From: UBA1724 sp051884615
Lineage (GTDB): Bacteria > Verrucomicrobiota > Lentisphaeria > Oligosphaerales > Oligosphaeraceae
Assembly: GCA_051884615.1 (NCBI GenBank)
Contig: JBJEVT010000041.1
Location: forward strand, 177,526-241,525
DNA length: 64,000 bases
Direction: 5' to 3'
The notes below the pieces were generated by a model. That model ran no database searches, was not told the DNA's origin, and saw only the letters and a program-made list of their open reading frames with translations. The position numbers and the translations under genes are program-made. Each line of letters begins with the position of its first letter. Positions within the stretch are counted from its first letter, which is position 1. This document shows positions 1 through 8,485 of the stretch, piece after piece.

Positions 1-1161
1 CAGGGCTTCTCCGGCATGGAGCGGACGCTGGACTATCTCCTGGCGGGCAGCGCCGGCGCGGAACTGCTCCAGACCGATGTCCTTTCCTACCGCAGCCAGG
101 TCCTGGAATACCAGGCGGCCGTCCGGGGGGACGACTGCCGGCTGGCCCTCTGCCTCCCCGCCCAGCGCGCGGCCGAGGAGGCGTTCCGTCGCCAGGGGCT
201 CTCCGGGGCGGTGGTGGCCCTGGAGATGGAGACGGGGAAGGTGCTGGTGATGGCCTCCCTCCCCTCCCCCTCCCTGGCGGGCGGCACCTCCTCCCCCCAG
301 GGAAAATCCGGCGGCGAGCAGGTGAACCGCGCCCTGGCGGGATACTATCCCCCCGGCTCCATCCTGAAACCCCTCCTGGCGCTCTATGCCCTGGAACACG
401 GGGTGGTCTCCCCCCGCGCCCCCCTGGTCCTGGATTGCCCGGGATATTTCTCCCTGGGGGGCGGCAAACGCCTGGGATGCTCCCATGTCCACGGGAAAGT
501 GGACCTGGTCCACGCCCTCTCCCTCTCCTGCAACACCTACTTCTGCACCCTCGCGGGAAAGCTGAGCCGGGAACAATGGGATGATTTCGCCGCCTTCTTC
601 GCCTTCGGACAAAAAACCGGCGCCGACCTCCAGGAACAGGAAATCAACGGCATCCCCTTCTCCCCCGCCTGGGTCAAAGAACACCGCAAAGGAGACAAGG
701 CATGGCACCCAGGGGACGCCGCCAACGGCGCCATCGGACAGGGAGGCTGGATCATCACCCCCATGCAAATCGCCCTTGCCATGAACTACGCCTTCACCGG
801 AAAACTCTTCGCCCCCCGCTACGCCCTGGACGACGAACCCTCCCTCCGCACCACCCACGCCTTCCCCGCGGAAGCCCTGGCCATCCTCAAAGATGGCATG
901 CGACAGTGCGTCCTCCAAGGCACCGGACAATCCCTGAACACCCCGCAGCTGGAAATCCTGGCCAAAACCGGCACCGCGGAAACCGGACGGAATCAACGAC
1001 CCCATGCCTGGGTGGTTGCCCTGGCGCCCGCCAACCAGCCCCGTTTCCTGGTGGTGGTGGTGGCGGAACACGGGGGAGGCGGCGGGAAAGTGGCAGGCCC
1101 CATCGCCCGGGATGTCCTCCTGCAGCTCCACCGGGAAATCCCGCCGCCATCCCCGCTTTGA
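1..1161 (+). CDS. mrdA: Penicillin-binding protein 2 (peptidoglycan transpeptidase), 5'-truncated by window edge
   Basis: C-terminal transpeptidase part of a class B PBP, which cross-links peptidoglycan in the periplasm during cell elongation. The reading frame is open from base 1; the ATG at base 16 is an internal Met, because the preceding codons (QGFSG) continue the GxSGxE-type segment that lies before the catalytic domain in PBP2. Counting from that Met, the active-site SxxK is S115-I-L-K118, the SxN motif is S171-C-N173, and KTG is K317-T-G319. The block around residues 230-265 (HPGD...GQG...TPMQ) matches PBP2 better than the division PBP3. All three catalytic motifs are intact. The downstream neighbour is not RodA but a decayed region. 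The N-terminal half is outside the window. Confidence 0.88.
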   Translation, partial: QGFSGMERTLDYLLAGSAGAELLQTDVLSYRSQVLEYQAAVRGDDCRLALCLPAQRAAEEAFRRQGLSGAVVALEMETGKVLVMASLPSPSLAGGTSSPQGKSGGEQVNRALAGYYPPGSILKPLLALYALEHGVVSPRAPLVLDCPGYFSLGGGKRLGCSHVHGKVDLVHALSLSCNTYFCTLAGKLSREQWDDFAAFFAFGQKTGADLQEQEINGIPFSPAWVKEHRKGDKAWHPGDAANGAIGQGGWIITPMQIALAMNYAFTGKLFAPRYALDDEPSLRTTHAFPAEALAILKDGMRQCVLQGTGQSLNTPQLEILAKTGTAETGRNQRPHAWVVALAPANQPRFLVVVVAEHGGGGGKVAGPIARDVLLQLHREIPPPSPL

Positions 1162-1172
1162 CCTCAAAAAAG

Positions 1173-1220
1173 AGCCAGGCAGGACGATGCCCCGGGATCT
1201 TTTCCTGGCTTCCCCTTTTT
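1173..1220 (+). terminator. Probable terminator after the PBP2 gene
   Basis: The arm AGCCAGG (1173-1179) pairs with CCTGGCT (1204-1210), followed by a T-rich stretch to 1220. The loop is long (24 nt), so efficiency is uncertain, but the position just after the stop codon fits an intrinsic terminator. Confidence 0.45.
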
Positions 1221-1263
1221 CTTTTTGCACAAGTCAATTGATATTTTGCCCAGTGCAAACAGA

Positions 1264-1748
1264 ATGGGGAGGCGCCAGCTGATTCAGCGCATCAAGAACT
1301 ATCTGCGGAAGACGTTGGGCATGGAGGTCCGGGCCGTTCCCCGGGAGAACCGGTCTTTTCCCGCCTGCCTGGGATGGAGTTTTGATTTTTATAAAACCGT
1401 CCTTGGCCGCCGCCCCTGTCTTCTAGCCCTGGAAAAGCCGGGAGTCCACCTGACCCCGCCGACCATCGACAAAAGCTTCGCGGCACTTTCGCCCCACGCG
1501 GGGGGGGCGCGGTGGTTGTTTTTGCCTGCGAGACCATGCCCGCCTATGAGAGGCAGCGGCTAATGCAACGCCGGATTCCCTTCCTCATCCCCGACCGCCA
1601 GCTCTATCTTCCTTTTCCCGCCAGGGTCTTTTCCGAGTTTGGCACGAAGAAGCAACGGAGTTTCGAGGGTCTTGGCAACGGGGCGCAAATCCTCCTGTTG
1701 CGCTGGTGGAATGGTCTTTCCGCCGAGTTCAGCCTCCCGGAGGCGAGG
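1264..1748 (+). pseudogene. Frameshifted and 3'-truncated MarR/winged-helix-like regulator
   Basis: Frame 1 from the ATG at 1264 (MGRRQLIQRIKNYL...) runs to about 1500. The protein then continues in frame 3 (VVFACETMPAYERQRL, then IPFLIPDRQLYLPFPA). The two pieces together resemble, from memory, a family of small winged-helix regulators with a hallmark IPF(V/I)xPxxQLYLP segment. The switch falls in an eight-G run at about 1500-1507, consistent with slippage, phase variation or a homopolymer error. Homology fades near 1745, where the opposite-strand phage tape-measure sequence begins, so the 3' end looks lost to an insertion or deletion. The family assignment is by recalled motif, not a search. 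Confidence 0.45.
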
Positions 1749-2461
1749 AACGCCACCTGCCTGTAGCTCCTCGCCAGTGCCGATCCTGCGACGCTTCCCC
1801 GTATACCCATGTTAGCCAGGACGCCAAGGGCAGCGGAAGTCTGACGGAGACTCTGCCCGACGGAAGATGCCGCAGGTCCTGCCGTCTTTAGAGCCTCGCC
1901 CAAGTCCGTCAGAGTCTGGGCAGAACCGTTGGCGGTGGCGGCAAGGTAATCGGATGCAGGACCAATGTCCTGCGCACCAAGGCCGAAGACGCGCAAGTTG
2001 TTTGCAGCGATAGTGGCGGCCGTCGCAAGGTCGGTGCCGGTGGCCTGGGACAGGGCCATGATGGTCCCCGTCGCCTCCTTGATCTCCTCCGGGGAGAATC
2101 CCATCATCCCAAGGGACTGCATCCCGCTGGCCACCTGGGAGGACGTGAAGGCAGTAGAAGCCCCAAGTTCCCTGGCCAAGTCGTTCAGTTCCTTCAAATT
2201 GTCGCCTGTCGCACCCGTGACGGCACCAACTCGGCGCATCACATCGTCAAATCCTGCGAAAGCCTTGACACCCCCCGCAAACGGTGCAAGCATCTTCTCC
2301 CCGATGTCCTGGAGTGGTTGCCCAAATTTTGCGCACGCCTTGGCAAAGTTTCGAGTCTTGTCCTCTAAACCATTGAGATCTTTCAGGAAGCCGTCTGACT
2401 CAAGGACAACCTGAGGATATGAATATGCGGCAAATTTATCACTGGGAACAGTTCCACTCAT
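1604..2461 (-). pseudogene. Truncated phage tail tape-measure protein (TP901-like N-terminal part)
   Basis: An open frame of 285 aa whose first about 230 residues look like the N-terminal module of phage tail tape-measure proteins: repeated small-residue helices such as GAVTGATGDNLKELNDLA, then TAFTSSQVASGMQSLGMMGF, and ALGVLANMGIRGSVAGSAL. Tape-measure proteins set phage tail length and are usually 700 aa or more. After about residue 235 the sequence becomes arginine/proline-rich and loses similarity; that stretch lies antisense to the MarR-like pseudogene. This is therefore a remnant without the coiled-coil body. No other tail, capsid or integrase genes are visible nearby. Confidence 0.7.
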
Positions 2462-2471
2462 GATTGTGTGC

Positions 2472-2477
2472 TATATT
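2472..2477 (+). promoter_or_regulatory. Putative -10 element for the 2496 gene
   Basis: TATATT sits 18 bp upstream of the ATG at 2496, with GGAGG at 2485-2489 spaced 6 nt from that ATG. No convincing -35 hexamer is visible. Confidence 0.35.
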
Positions 2478-2495
2478 GGGGGGCGGAGGTGAAAG

Positions 2496-2855
2496 ATGAT
2501 GAAACGTTACCTTGTACGTGTTTATAAGTTTGATCCAGGAAGTTACGCAACGATACACTATAATGTCCGTGATAGGTTGACTGGTAAATCGTATTCAGGC
2601 CTAGATACCATTGAAGCATTCAAGGATTATAAAGGGACGATACAGGAACTGGCGAATGACATGGACATAGAAGATGAGTATCCAATTCTTGGTGTGTATG
2701 GAGATAGGTACATTGTATCCAACAAAAGCTGGACAGGGTTTCCTTTCTTGTATCTTGAACTGAATGAAAAGGGGAAAAGAGAACGGCATTGGGCGATGTT
2801 TCACAAGCATTTGTGGAAGCCTTGGAATGTATCCATAGTTCCCTATCATAAATAA
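2496..2855 (+). CDS. Hypothetical protein, AT-rich orphan (119 aa)
   Basis: Unrecognised protein of 119 aa with many aromatic and charged residues (for example HYNVRDRLTGKSYSG, SWTGFPFLYLEL). It has no signal peptide, membrane segment or motif I can name. Translation is supported by a good Shine-Dalgarno (GGAGG at 2485-2489) and two consecutive ATGs at 2496 and 2499. Its base composition is far more AT-rich than anything else in the window and its codon use differs from the strongly C/G-ending neighbours, which argues for recent acquisition. It lies divergently 34 bp from the phage tape-measure remnant and ahead of an AbiEii-like remnant, so it probably belongs to the mobile insert. Confidence 0.6.
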   Translation: MMKRYLVRVYKFDPGSYATIHYNVRDRLTGKSYSGLDTIEAFKDYKGTIQELANDMDIEDEYPILGVYGDRYIVSNKSWTGFPFLYLELNEKGKRERHWAMFHKHLWKPWNVSIVPYHK

Positions 2856-2892
2856 TAACCTCCTGTTATTCGCAAGCAATTGCCTTGAAGAC

Positions 2893-3228
2893 TTGCGCCG
2901 CTTCCTTGGGGGATTTCACCACCTTGGCATGGGTTGCTTCTCTTCTGTATGGATTAAGGCAAAGGCATGGACGGACTTGTCCACTCGCAGAGCCAGGGGA
3001 GAACCGGTGGATTCCAGGAATGTAAAGAAGCACCGCAACGACGTGTCCCGCCTGGTCACCATGATTCCCCCCGGCCTTTCCCTCCGTCTTCCCCCAGCCA
3101 TCTCCATGGAAATGGCGGAGTTTCTCCGGCGTCTGACCATCGAACGCCACGACCTTGCCGTGCTGGACATTCGCGGAACTCCCGATGAAATCCGTCCCTT
3201 GCCGACGACTCTGCCAGGGCAGCCGTGA
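2893..3228 (+). pseudogene. 3' remnant resembling AbiEii/AbiGii-type nucleotidyltransferase toxin
   Basis: The readable core from about 2956 (IKAKAWTDLSTRRARGEP, then VDSRNVKKHRNDVSRL) resembles, from memory, the C-terminal half of AbiEii-like nucleotidyltransferase toxins, where a KAKAWLDL...KKHKNDVFRL block is typical. The N-terminal nucleotidyltransferase core (GxS with the catalytic Asp residues) is absent, so this is a non-functional tail. Composition returns to the local high GC. With the MarR-like remnant on the other side of the AT-rich insert, it may be the distal end of a former two-gene toxin-antitoxin locus. Confidence 0.4.
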
Positions 3229-3302
3229 TTTTCCCGGCACAGGGGCGTTTTTCCCGCGCCCCTCCCTGGAATGGCGGCGACGCGCCCCCCTGGAGGGACG
3301 TG

Positions 3303-5291
3303 TCAGCTCAACAGAAGGTCGATGGCGGCCTTGGCGTCCAGTTTCACATAGAGATCCTCCGGCTTTCCCAGGCGAAGCAGTTCCTGGGGGATTTCCGAGA
3401 GGAACTTGGAGGGGGTGCGGGGCATGCTGACCTTTCCCTCCCGGCGTCGTTCCGCGTGGGTAAGGAAGAGTTCCCGTTTGGCGCGGGTGATGGCCACATA
3501 GAAGAGGCGTCGTTCCTCGGCCTCGTTTCCTTCCTCCATGGCCCGGGCGTGGGGGAAGAGATCCCGTTCCATGCCCGCCAGATAGACCACGGGAAATTCC
3601 AGGCCCTTGGCGGCATGGACCGTCATCAGCGTGACGGCCTCCTCTTCCTCCTTCTTTCGCCCTCCCTTGGCGGCGTCGTCCATGAGGCTGATTTCGTCCA
3701 GCAGGCCGTCCAGGGTGCCCCGTCCCCCGTTTCTCTGGTCGTAATCTGCCAGGGAGGAGAGGAATTCCAGGACATTGTCCCGTTTGGTCAAAGCCAGTTC
3801 CAGGGGCTTGTAGAGTTTGGCCAGTCCCTCCAGGTATCCCATGTCCTGGTAGAGCCGTCGGGTTTTCTCGTAGAGCCCGCCGGCCTCCTGGAAGGCGTCG
3901 CGGGCCTTTCGGAGAATGGCCAGGAAATTGCGGAGAGAGCCCTGGGCGTCGGCGGGGAGGCGGGAGAGGACATCCTCCCGCCCCGCCAGTTCCTGCATGG
4001 GCAGATGGCGTTCCTCCCGGAAGGCGTGGAGGCGTTCCAGCGTGGTGTCTCCGATGCCCCGGGGGGGGACGTTGACCACCCGGAGGAAAGCCTGGTCGTT
4101 CCGGGGATTGGCCACCGCCTCCAGGAAGCCCCGGGCATCCAGGATTTCCCGTCCCTGGTAGAAGGCGGTGCCTCCCACCAGATGATAGGGGATGCGTTCC
4201 TTGCGGAACTGCTCCTCCAGGATTCGGCTTTGGAGATTGGAGCGGTAAAGGACGGCGAAATCCTTCCAGGGGAGGCGGCGATGTTCGTGGGCCTCCTTGA
4301 TGTTCCGCACCAGGAATCTGGCCTCGGCGGTCTCGTCCTCGCAGCGCACCTCCTGGATCAGCGGGCCATCCTCCTTTTCCGACCACAGATTCTTCGTGTG
4401 GCGTTCCTGGTTGTGGGCGATGACGGCGTTGGCCGCCTTGAGGATCACGCCGGTGGAGCGGTAGTTCTGCTCCAGCCGGATCACCTTGACATTGGGGTAG
4501 AGGCGGTCGAAATGGAGGATGTTCTCCACCTCGGCGCCCCGCCATCCGTAGATGGCCTGGTCGTCGTCTCCCACCACCGCCAGATTTCCCTCCGCGCCCG
4601 CCAGCATGGTCATCAGCTTCAGCTGGACCCGGTTGGTGTCCTGGTATTCGTCGATCATGATGCGCTGGTAGCGGCGGTGATATTCCTCCCGCACCTGGGG
4701 ATGCTCCTCCCACAGTCTCACCGTCAGATAGAGGAGGTCGTCGAAATCCAGCCGGTCCATCTGCTTCATGCGCCGCTGGTATTCCTCGTAGACCTGGGCC
4801 ACCTCCTGGCAATGGGGATAGCCCTGCCGGCGCACCTCGTCGGGGGAAAGGCAGGCCGCCTTCGCCATGGAGATGCGGTTGCTCCACAGGGCTCTGTCAT
4901 AGCCCTCACCGGTCTGGCCCAGGCGGGTCATGATCTCCGTCACCAGCCCGATCCGGTCCCCCTCCTGTCCGATGGAGAAATGGGAGCTGTATCCCAGCAG
5001 GGAGATGTGGCGGCGCAGGACCTTGACGCAGAAGGCGTGGAAGGTGGAGATGGTCATCTCCCCGGCGCTCTGGGGTCCCACGAAGGCGGAGATTCTCTCC
5101 TGCATCTCCCGGGCGGCCTTCCGGGTGAAGGTCACCGCCAGGATGGCGCCGGGGGGGATGCCGTGCCGGACCAGATTGGCGATGCGGTGGACGATGACGG
5201 TGGTCTTTCCGGTGCCTGCGCCTGCCAGCAGCAGAAGCGGCCCGTCCAGGGTGTCCACCGCCTCCTGCTGGCGGGGATTCATCCGGCTCAT
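3303..5291 (-). CDS. uvrD: ATP-dependent DNA helicase, UvrD/PcrA/Rep family
   Basis: Superfamily 1A 3'-5' helicase of 662 aa, the usual size for Rep/PcrA. It unwinds DNA in repair and replication restart. Motifs in order: Q-motif NPRQQEAV (residues 5-12), Walker A AGAGTGKT (23-30), motif Ia VTFTRKAAREM, motif II DEYQDTN, motif III GDDDQAIYGWRGA, motif IV RLEQNYRST, motif V VTLMTVHAAKGLEFP, motif VI FYVAITRAKREL. I start it at 5291 (MSRMN), because the open frame upstream is a shadow of the acyltransferase gene and the start overlaps that gene's stop by 4 bp (ATGA). It is the last gene of a minus-strand operon and is presumably translationally coupled to the gene before it. Confidence 0.93.
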   Translation of the reverse strand: MSRMNPRQQEAVDTLDGPLLLLAGAGTGKTTVIVHRIANLVRHGIPPGAILAVTFTRKAAREMQERISAFVGPQSAGEMTISTFHAFCVKVLRRHISLLGYSSHFSIGQEGDRIGLVTEIMTRLGQTGEGYDRALWSNRISMAKAACLSPDEVRRQGYPHCQEVAQVYEEYQRRMKQMDRLDFDDLLYLTVRLWEEHPQVREEYHRRYQRIMIDEYQDTNRVQLKLMTMLAGAEGNLAVVGDDDQAIYGWRGAEVENILHFDRLYPNVKVIRLEQNYRSTGVILKAANAVIAHNQERHTKNLWSEKEDGPLIQEVRCEDETAEARFLVRNIKEAHEHRRLPWKDFAVLYRSNLQSRILEEQFRKERIPYHLVGGTAFYQGREILDARGFLEAVANPRNDQAFLRVVNVPPRGIGDTTLERLHAFREERHLPMQELAGREDVLSRLPADAQGSLRNFLAILRKARDAFQEAGGLYEKTRRLYQDMGYLEGLAKLYKPLELALTKRDNVLEFLSSLADYDQRNGGRGTLDGLLDEISLMDDAAKGGRKKEEEEAVTLMTVHAAKGLEFPVVYLAGMERDLFPHARAMEEGNEAEERRLFYVAITRAKRELFLTHAERRREGKVSMPRTPSKFLSEIPQELLRLGKPEDLYVKLDAKAAIDLLLS

Positions 5292-5974
5292 GGGCGTCTC
5301 TCCTCCGGGTCCCGGATCAGGGAGAGCATGGCATCCCGGATGCGCTCCTGCTCCTCCTCCTCCGAGGGCGGGGAAGCCTCCCGGCGGGGAGCGACATGGA
5401 TGGGTTCCCCCAGGACAATCTCCACCTTGGAGAAGGGCCAGGGGATCTGCATGCGGTCCCAACTGTGCATCTGCCAGCAATGGGAGGCGTTCAAGGCGAT
5501 GGGCACCAGGGGCACCGCCCCGATCCTGCCCAGGGCCACGGCGCCGGGATGCACCGTGTATCGGGGTCCCCGGGGACCGTCCAGGGTGAGGACGGCGCTT
5601 CGCCCCTCCTTCAGGGCGTGCAGCAGCCCCAGCAGTGCCTGCCCCCCCTTCCGGGAGGAGGAGCCGCGGACGCTCTCCAGGCCGAAGGAGCGGACGATGG
5701 TGGAGATATATTCGCCGTCCCGGGAGGCGCTGATCATGACCGTGCAGCGGGAAAGGACGCTCCGGGGCACCAGGCACACGGCGGAAAGGACCCGGTTGTG
5801 CCACAGGAGGAAGGCCACGGGCTGTTCCGGCAGGGTGTCCAGCACCTCCCGGCATCCGGTGATCCTCACCCGGATGGTGGCGGCGTAGAGCTTCATCACG
5901 CCGGCCAGCAGCCAGGCCAGCCACCGGGGCATGTGGCGTTTGTTCTTCAGGGTGAAAAGGGAACGGGTTCCCAT
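5288..5974 (-). CDS. Lysophospholipid acyltransferase family protein (DUF374)
   Basis: Protein of 228 aa that looks like the DUF374 branch of the LPLAT superfamily. It is a probable membrane-associated acyltransferase acting on lipid A, lipoprotein or phospholipid precursors at the inner membrane. Supporting features are a hydrophobic N-terminal segment (residues about 16-31), WHNRVL (the H-x4-D/N region), SASRDGEYIS, the conserved block GLESVRGSSSRKGGQALL, and LTLDGPRGPRYTVHPGAV followed by AVPLVPIAL. These are all typical of DUF374. It sits 24 bp after the zinc-ribbon gene and overlaps the helicase gene by 4 bp. The exact acyl acceptor cannot be read from sequence. Confidence 0.85.
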   Translation of the reverse strand: MGTRSLFTLKNKRHMPRWLAWLLAGVMKLYAATIRVRITGCREVLDTLPEQPVAFLLWHNRVLSAVCLVPRSVLSRCTVMISASRDGEYISTIVRSFGLESVRGSSSRKGGQALLGLLHALKEGRSAVLTLDGPRGPRYTVHPGAVALGRIGAVPLVPIALNASHCWQMHSWDRMQIPWPFSKVEIVLGEPIHVAPRREASPPSEEEEQERIRDAMLSLIRDPEERRP

Positions 5975-5998
5975 GGCGAGGCGCTCCGGGTCAGTCCG

Positions 5999-6718
5999 TC
6001 AAGAAAGCTCCTCCAGCAGGATCGCGCCGCAGTGGTCGCAAGTCTGGAGAGTCTTGTCCCGGTTCAGCTCCTGGATCTTGTGGGGGGTGACGGCACGGCG
6101 GCAACGCTGGCAGACCCCCTGTTCCACAGACACGGCCCAGGGGCGCAGGGCGCCCTGCTGACGTCCGGAGAGGAGATGTTCGTAGAGGCGACGGACCTCC
6201 AGGGGGACTTGCTCCGCCAGGGCCGCCCGCTCCCCTTCCCGTTTGGCCAGTTCCTCCCCCAGATTCCGGGCCTTCCGCCCCAGGGAGAGCTTCTGTTCCT
6301 CCAGGGTCTTGCGCTCCTGCTGCAGCCGCTCCTTCTCCTGGAGAAAATCCTTCTCGGCCTTCTCCGCCTCCTCCAGGGCCAGCAGCTGGCGCTCCTCGTT
6401 CTCCTGGAGCCGGAGGCGATACCGCTCCAGGGTCTCCATGGCCATCTGATATTCGTCGTTCTTGCGGATTTCGGCGGTCTTCACCTGGAACTGATGGCGC
6501 TCCTTGGCAAGCTTCAGCCCCTCCTCCTCCAGGGCGCGGCACCTCTCCCGGGCCGACACCGCCAGACGCTGGACGCCCGCCACCTCCTCCTGCCGGGCAA
6601 GAAATGCCTGGGAAAGCCGCTTCCATTGGACGTTCAACTCCTCCCGCTCCCTCCGCAGGGAGTCCCGGGTCAAGTCATTCTCCTGCAACGCCAGCAACTT
6701 TTCCTTCCATTCCTGCAT
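5999..6718 (-). CDS. Coiled-coil protein with C4 zinc ribbon (zf-RING_7 / CT398-like)
   Basis: A 239-aa protein with a long charged heptad-rich helix pair (residues about 1-185) and a C-terminal four-cysteine zinc ribbon (CQRC at about residue 202 and CDHC at about 227). This architecture matches the zf-RING_7 family, which includes the chlamydial protein CT398, reported to interact with sigma-54 and secretion components. The family has no settled enzymatic role. It is spaced 60 bp from the DUF4091 gene and 24 bp from the acyltransferase gene in the minus operon. Homologues are common in PVC bacteria, which fits the suggested lineage. Confidence 0.85.
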   Translation of the reverse strand: MQEWKEKLLALQENDLTRDSLRREREELNVQWKRLSQAFLARQEEVAGVQRLAVSARERCRALEEEGLKLAKERHQFQVKTAEIRKNDEYQMAMETLERYRLRLQENEERQLLALEEAEKAEKDFLQEKERLQQERKTLEEQKLSLGRKARNLGEELAKREGERAALAEQVPLEVRRLYEHLLSGRQQGALRPWAVSVEQGVCQRCRRAVTPHKIQELNRDKTLQTCDHCGAILLEELS

Positions 6719-6778
6719 GGTTCTACCTCGTGGGGGAAGAGGGGGGGGTGAGAAAAACGGGGAGAGGCCGGGACGGAA

Positions 6779-8464
6779 TCAGATTCTCTGGTCGATGGCC
6801 TGGAGAATCCGCTGGTTCACATCCTGGACCCACTGGGCGGAGTGGGGATAGTCGGTCATGGACAGAGGACGCTCCACTCCCTCCTGGAGAATGGCCAGCA
6901 CCGCCTCCCGGCCCGCCAGGGACTCCAGCAACTGGCAGGCCCGATAGTCCTGCATGGCCTCGGCGAAGACTTCGTAGCGCAGGGAATCCACGGGATCGTC
7001 GTGGCGTCCGGGATAGACCAGATAGGAGTCTCCCCCGAAGAAACCGAAGCCGGCGGAGGTGTTCTGCCAGGGATTGAGATCCCAGTCCAGGGAGTATTGG
7101 GAGAACCAGAAATTGTGCCCCCAGTGGAGGAATCCCTCCTGCCCCAGGGCATAGAGGAGGACGCCCAGGGCCCGGTTGCGCCAGCTGGGCAGCCCCATGA
7201 GGCGGTTGGGCGCGCCGTGCTGCCAGGTGCCGCAGTAGTAGCACCAGCGGCTCTTCAGGGGCAGCGCCTGGAAATTGTCCAGGGCGGTGGTGACGGGGAT
7301 GGGGCGCTGGCTGACTCCCTCCTTCACGAACTCCACATCGGACATGGCGTCCACCACGGGGAATTCCTCGTCGGGGAGATGGCGGGTCATGAGAGCCAGG
7401 CTCTGGCGATAGCGTTCCAGGGAATCGGCCTGGGGTTCGTCGGAGTTATGGAAGATGCACTTTCCGGCCAGGTCCCGTTCCCGGAGGAACCGCGCCAGGG
7501 CGGGGAGCAGCTGGTTCAGGAAATCCTGGTATTCCGGGGAGGTGGCGGCCACGTCCCATCCGAATCTCCGCTTGCCGTTCACCAGGATCTTGGGGGTGGC
7601 GCGGGCGCCCCACTGGCTGAAGGCGTGGGTGAACTCGAAGCGCTCCATGCCCCACTGCCGGGCAAGGGTGATCCACTTCTCCAGCAGGGCGAAGTCGAAG
7701 CGATACCGGCCCTCCTCCTCGGTGATGCCCAGCAGCTGGCAGGTGGGACGCTCCCGCCCGATGGCGGTGTCCAGGGGCGGCGTCCACAGGGGCGTGAAGA
7801 GGACATTGACCCCGTGCGCCACCATGTCCTTCACATATTTCTCCAGAATCTCCCAGAAACGGGGCTCCTGGAAGCCCACGCCATACCAGTGCTGCAGGCA
7901 GTCCACATGAAACCAGGAGCAGGACCACAGGGTCTGCTTCGGCAGCTCCGCGGGGATGATGTCCAGCTCCACCTCCATGACGGCGGGGGGCATGGGTTCC
8001 AGAGGCCAGGCCAGGCGCACCTGCTCCTGGGAGGGGGTGGAGAGGAGAATCCGCAGGGGATGACGGCCCGAGGGGCACTCCCGGGGAATGTCCACGGAGA
8101 CCCACAGGCTGGTCCATTTCCGGGAGGGGACGGAGAGGAGGCTTTCCGCGCCCAGGGGCAACAGGGGGTCGGGGAAGAATCCGGGGTCGGCGGTCAGGAC
8201 GAGGGGATCCTCGGGAGCGGCGGGCAGATCGCTGAAGACCATGCCTGTCTGGCGCAGGACGACCTGCTCCCGGAAGAGGGAATCCACCTGGCAGAGCTGG
8301 AAGGTGCGCACCGGGGAGAAGACAGCCACCTGGAAATTCAGGCGCTGGCCCTGGAGCACGGTGAAGCGCCGGGAGGTCCTGGGGACGGCGGTGAGTTCCG
8401 GCTTCAGAAAGACCTTCTGGAGATCATCCAGCAGACGGAGTTGCAAAGTCTGGGATTCGCCCAT
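6779..8464 (-). CDS. DUF4091 domain protein (glycoside-hydrolase-like)
   Basis: A 561-aa soluble protein with no signal peptide. Residues about 1-180 look like a beta-sandwich accessory domain. Residues about 190-450 form a TIM-barrel-like catalytic region with clustered aromatic and acidic residues (FTPLWTPPLD, FEFTHAFSQWG, FHNSDEPQ). The C-terminal part, about 450-530, matches the DUF4091 pattern: GFLHWGHNFW, then GDSYLVYPG and SLRYEVFAEAMQDYRACQLL. DUF4091 proteins are associated with glycan degradation, and the SDEP and other acidic residues are candidate catalytic groups. Substrate unknown. It starts 21 bp after the phosphate transporter and is co-transcribed with it. Confidence 0.82.
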   Translation of the reverse strand: MGESQTLQLRLLDDLQKVFLKPELTAVPRTSRRFTVLQGQRLNFQVAVFSPVRTFQLCQVDSLFREQVVLRQTGMVFSDLPAAPEDPLVLTADPGFFPDPLLPLGAESLLSVPSRKWTSLWVSVDIPRECPSGRHPLRILLSTPSQEQVRLAWPLEPMPPAVMEVELDIIPAELPKQTLWSCSWFHVDCLQHWYGVGFQEPRFWEILEKYVKDMVAHGVNVLFTPLWTPPLDTAIGRERPTCQLLGITEEEGRYRFDFALLEKWITLARQWGMERFEFTHAFSQWGARATPKILVNGKRRFGWDVAATSPEYQDFLNQLLPALARFLRERDLAGKCIFHNSDEPQADSLERYRQSLALMTRHLPDEEFPVVDAMSDVEFVKEGVSQRPIPVTTALDNFQALPLKSRWCYYCGTWQHGAPNRLMGLPSWRNRALGVLLYALGQEGFLHWGHNFWFSQYSLDWDLNPWQNTSAGFGFFGGDSYLVYPGRHDDPVDSLRYEVFAEAMQDYRACQLLESLAGREAVLAILQEGVERPLSMTDYPHSAQWVQDVNQRILQAIDQRI

Positions 8465-8485
8465 GGGGAAAAGGAGGAGGGAGAG

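Noticed and set aside
2854..2870. Short inverted repeat AATAAC/GTTATT after the orphan gene as a further member of the palindrome family
   Set aside because: Arms are only 6 bp with a 5-nt loop, so the 13-bp spacer that defines the family is missing.
3225..5888. 887-aa open frame antisense to the UvrD-type helicase
   Set aside because: Same effect of composition; no recognisable domain, and the helicase motifs on the minus strand are complete.
5292..5924. N-terminal extension of the helicase frame upstream of 5291
   Set aside because: This part is the shadow of the overlapping acyltransferase gene; the helicase Q-motif begins right after the Met at 5291.
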